A DNA stretch of 6,033 bases, taken from assembly GCA_036505615.1 (NCBI GenBank), contig DASXTB010000464.1, forward strand, positions 1 through 6,033, written 5' to 3'. The position numbers were made by a program, and so were the translations under genes. This stretch comes from DASXTB01 sp036505615 (GTDB lineage: Bacteria > Acidobacteriota > UBA6911 > JACQSX01). Below, piece by piece: positions 4,063 to 6,033 of the stretch. Position 1 is the stretch's first letter, and the number at the start of each line of letters is the position of its first letter. The notes beneath the pieces are model-generated. The model was not told where the DNA came from, ran no database searches, and saw only the letters and a program-made list of their open reading frames with translations.

Positions 4063-6033
4063 TCACAACTTCCTGCCCCGATACTCCCACTTTCCGCGGA
4101 AGGTGATCCAGAAGGACAGGGCAATCAGCTTTAGATCGAGTAAGAACGTTTGTTTCTTTATGTAGAGGAGATCCAACCTGAACTTTTCTCTGCGCGGGAT
4201 ATCACGCGCCGCAAAAACCTGTGCAACGCCGGTCAGGCCGGGTTTGACGCGGTGTCGCGCCTCGTAACCGGGGACCTTCTCCAGAGGAACCGGATCCTGA
4301 GTTCCCTTTACCTCGATCTCCTGGGGCATCAGGGCGCGAGGGCCGACAAAACTCATATCCCCAACAAAGATATTCCAGAGCTGCGGCAGTTCATCCATGG
4401 CCGTGGCTCGTAAGATTCGCCCTACTTTTGTCACTCGCGTGTCTCGCTCATCGGCCTGAAGCGGTCCGAATTTCTGATCGGAATCCGGGATCATGGATCG
4501 AAACTTCCAGCTCTGGAAAAGCTGCCCTCCTTCACCCACGCGCTTCTGCCCATAGAACACCGGCCCGCCATCTTCCAGCTTGATACTCAGGGCGATAAGA
4601 CCCCACAGCGGCGCAGAGAGAACGAGCCCGATGCCCGACAGCAATACATCGAACGGCCGCTTCAAAAGTGGTGCCGGAGATGCTACTTCGACGCCGGGAA
4701 CGGCCAGCTTGCGTGAAAAAATCCGAGCCGCGACCGTCAGAGAGTATGAAAGAATACTGAGCCGCGCGCGTAAGCAAGCGGACACTCCCAACTGCAAGGC
4801 TCGCGCTGTCTTCGATTTGATCGATCGCGGGTCCGCTTGCTCACGCGCGCGGCTCGGAATTGCATTAGAGGTTCCCAGCTGATGGAAAAGATCAAAGTAA
4901 GCGCGGATCTGTTTTGATCGGTCAAATTCCAGCGCTGCACGGCGTGCGTTTCTCCCGAGACGCTCAGCCAGTGTGTGGTCGTAATAGAGCGTGAGGATCT
5001 TCCGGGCAAGATCGTCGGGATCGCCCAGTTCAGCCAACAGACCGCAGTCGTACTCTCTGGTGATGCTCGCGACCTCAGTCGCGTCCTCGACAGCCGCTAT
5101 GTAAGGCCGGCCCGCGGCCAGAATACCGTAAAGCTTGCTCGGCACGATATACCCGGCCAAGCCCCTTTTCAGTGAGATCAGAAAAACGTCGGCGCTGGCA
5201 AAAGAATCCTTCAGCCTGTCCTTGGGTTGGTAAGGAAAGAAACGCACATTGGTGAGTCCCCGGGATTGTGTCTTGGCTTCCAGCGACGCTCGTTTCGACC
5301 CGTCTCCCACTAATGCGAAAACAAGATCGGGAATGTGTTTTAGTCGGCCGGCAGCATCGAGAACCGTGTCGAGGCTCTGGGACAAACCCATATTTCCCGA
5401 ATGCATCACTACAAACTTTTCTGAAAGACGGTAAGCGATTGAAAACGAATTCTTTTTAGACCCGGGAACGATGCCCTGACAGTCGGCCCAATTATGGATG
5501 ACACTGACCTTCTCCGGTTCGGCGCCTTTACGTATCACCAGCCTTTCCCGCATTGTGTCTCCCAAAGCCACCACTCGGTCGGCGCGCTTAATGAGGAAGC
5601 GGTTGACGCGGTCTAAGCATCGATTGACTCTCTCATTATGAAAATCCTCCAAGAGCGCCGCCACTTCCGGGAAGATGTCCTGGCAGAGGAACACAAAGCG
5701 GCCACCACAGCGCCGAGCGGTCAGATAAGCCGCCAAGCCGACGATGGGCGGATCTGTGAGCGCCACAACAATATCCGGCCGGCGAATCCAAAAACTCGCC
5801 AGGCAAGCGGAGAGGAAATAGCTGATGTAGTTGGCCGCTCGGCCCGCAAATCTTTTGGTGCTGAAAGTCGTGCCTGCGGCGCGGTAGATCTCCACACCAT
5901 TTCGCGACTCTCTTCGAAATGGGAGCCAGCGGAGAGGTTGCACCTGGTTTTTGCGGTCCAGGGGGAGTCCTGCAACGACGGAAATCCGACACCCGTGCTC
6001 GCGGGCTAAATCCTCGGCCAACTCAGTCAAGAG
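4063..6033 (-). CDS. GT4 glycosyltransferase fused to polyprenyl-phosphate sugar-1-phosphate transferase (5'-truncated)
   Basis: The frame is open to the right edge; its first visible residues, LLTELAEDLA, match the region just after the N-terminal strand of WbuB-like GT4 enzymes, so about 20 residues lie outside. Numbering from codon 6030, residues 1-386 are the GT-B glycosyltransferase: LTDPP at 91-95, CQDIFPE at 116-122, HSGNMG at 210-215, VGDG at 241-244, and the nucleotide-sugar site PSKLYGILAAGRPY at 297-310. A 70-residue linker (about 386-456) encoded partly by a palindromic repeat follows. Residues 457-655 are a complete bacterial sugar transferase: KRPFD at 458-461 area, a membrane re-entrant segment at 464-483, GGPVFYGQKRVG at 488-499, KFRSM at 509-513, the catalytic dyad D546-E547 in MDELPQLWN, FVGPRA at 561-566 and KPGLTGVAQV at 596-605. 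The second domain lacks the extra transmembrane helices of WcaJ, so it is PglC-like. It would load sugar-1-phosphate on a polyprenyl carrier at the cytoplasmic membrane, and the GT4 domain would extend it. No ATG or GTG is available between the repeat and the second domain. Confidence 0.9.
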   Translation of the reverse strand, partial: LLTELAEDLAREHGCRISVVAGLPLDRKNQVQPLRWLPFRRESRNGVEIYRAAGTTFSTKRFAGRAANYISYFLSACLASFWIRRPDIVVALTDPPIVGLAAYLTARRCGGRFVFLCQDIFPEVAALLEDFHNERVNRCLDRVNRFLIKRADRVVALGDTMRERLVIRKGAEPEKVSVIHNWADCQGIVPGSKKNSFSIAYRLSEKFVVMHSGNMGLSQSLDTVLDAAGRLKHIPDLVFALVGDGSKRASLEAKTQSRGLTNVRFFPYQPKDRLKDSFASADVFLISLKRGLAGYIVPSKLYGILAAGRPYIAAVEDATEVASITREYDCGLLAELGDPDDLARKILTLYYDHTLAERLGRNARRAALEFDRSKQIRAYFDLFHQLGTSNAIPSRAREQADPRSIKSKTARALQLGVSACLRARLSILSYSLTVAARIFSRKLAVPGVEVASPAPLLKRPFDVLLSGIGLVLSAPLWGLIALSIKLEDGGPVFYGQKRVGEGGQLFQSWKFRSMIPDSDQKFGPLQADERDTRVTKVGRILRATAMDELPQLWNIFVGDMSFVGPRALMPQEIEVKGTQDPVPLEKVPGYEARHRVKPGLTGVAQVFAARDIPRREKFRLDLLYIKKQTFLLDLKLIALSFWITFRGKWEYRGRKL
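4759..4855. repeat. Long palindromic repeat (PLAYARGS type) in the interdomain linker
   Basis: Arms 4759-4783 and 4831-4855 are inverted repeats of 25 nt with a single mismatch, separated by 47 nt. In the coding frame the arms read as PSRAREQAD and SACLRARLS; in another minus frame one arm reads PLAYARGS, a string I associate with dispersed repeats in Acidobacteriota. The element lies entirely within the linker between the two catalytic domains and contains no in-frame stop. No flanking direct repeat is evident. It is unrelated in sequence to the paired-hairpin elements elsewhere in the window. Confidence 0.85.

Noticed and set aside
4737..5009. Minus-strand frame containing the PLAYARGS string as a gene
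   Set aside because: It lies out of frame inside the fusion gene, and the recognisable string comes from the palindromic repeat.
6028..6030. TTG 6030 as the true start of the glycosyltransferase
   Set aside because: The frame stays open to the edge and the visible N-terminus begins inside the GT4 fold, lacking the usual first strand, so the start is outside the window.

Overview
The window looks like part of an exopolysaccharide or O-antigen biosynthesis locus from a free-living Gram-negative-type bacterium. Acidobacteriota (a soil Terriglobia-like lineage) is my best guess. The reasons are moderate GC, the gene content, and two dispersed palindromic repeat types that I associate with that phylum: paired hairpins with a GGGCGACC/GGTCGCCC stem, and a palindrome that reads PLAYARGS in one frame. 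This assignment rests on memory and has not been searched.

Every credible gene is on the minus strand, so transcription runs from the right edge to the left edge. From right to left: (1) 6033-4063, a 5'-truncated protein joining a WbuB-like GT4 glycosyltransferase to a WcaJ/PglC-like sugar-1-phosphate transferase, with a palindromic repeat inside the linker; (2) 4062-3738, a gene-free gap holding a paired-hairpin repeat and a short GGACAC-type repeat; (3) 3737-3693, a 14-codon open frame with a perfect Shine-Dalgarno, whose stop codon directly abuts the next start; (4) 3692-2811, an HprK-related P-loop kinase; (5) 2787-2251, a PqqD-domain protein carrying an internal Tat-like signal and a 10-cysteine tail; (6) 2187-868, an NTP_transf_5-type nucleotidyltransferase whose C-terminus is encoded partly by a second paired-hairpin repeat; (7) 890-1, the N-terminal two-thirds or so of an O-antigen ligase/polymerase (Wzy_C type) running off the left edge.

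The outer genes fit a standard polysaccharide pathway: the sugar-1-phosphate transferase starts the lipid-linked glycan, the GT4 domain extends it, and the ligase/polymerase finishes it. The inner trio (HprK-like kinase, PqqD-like protein, NTP_transf_5 protein) resembles the accessory genes of some lasso-peptide and other RiPP clusters, and the HPr-rel-A sets that accompany exosortase/EPS loci. The unusual part is that the PqqD domain, normally a free peptide-binding chaperone, is covalently attached to a probable exported cysteine-rich peptide. The most interesting hypothesis is therefore a small peptide-modification and export system embedded in a glycan locus.

A second theme is repeat invasion of coding sequence. 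Two palindromic elements lie inside open frames without breaking them. One extends or reshapes a C-terminus and is flanked by an 11-bp direct repeat at a 96-nt period. The other sits at the joint of a two-domain fusion.
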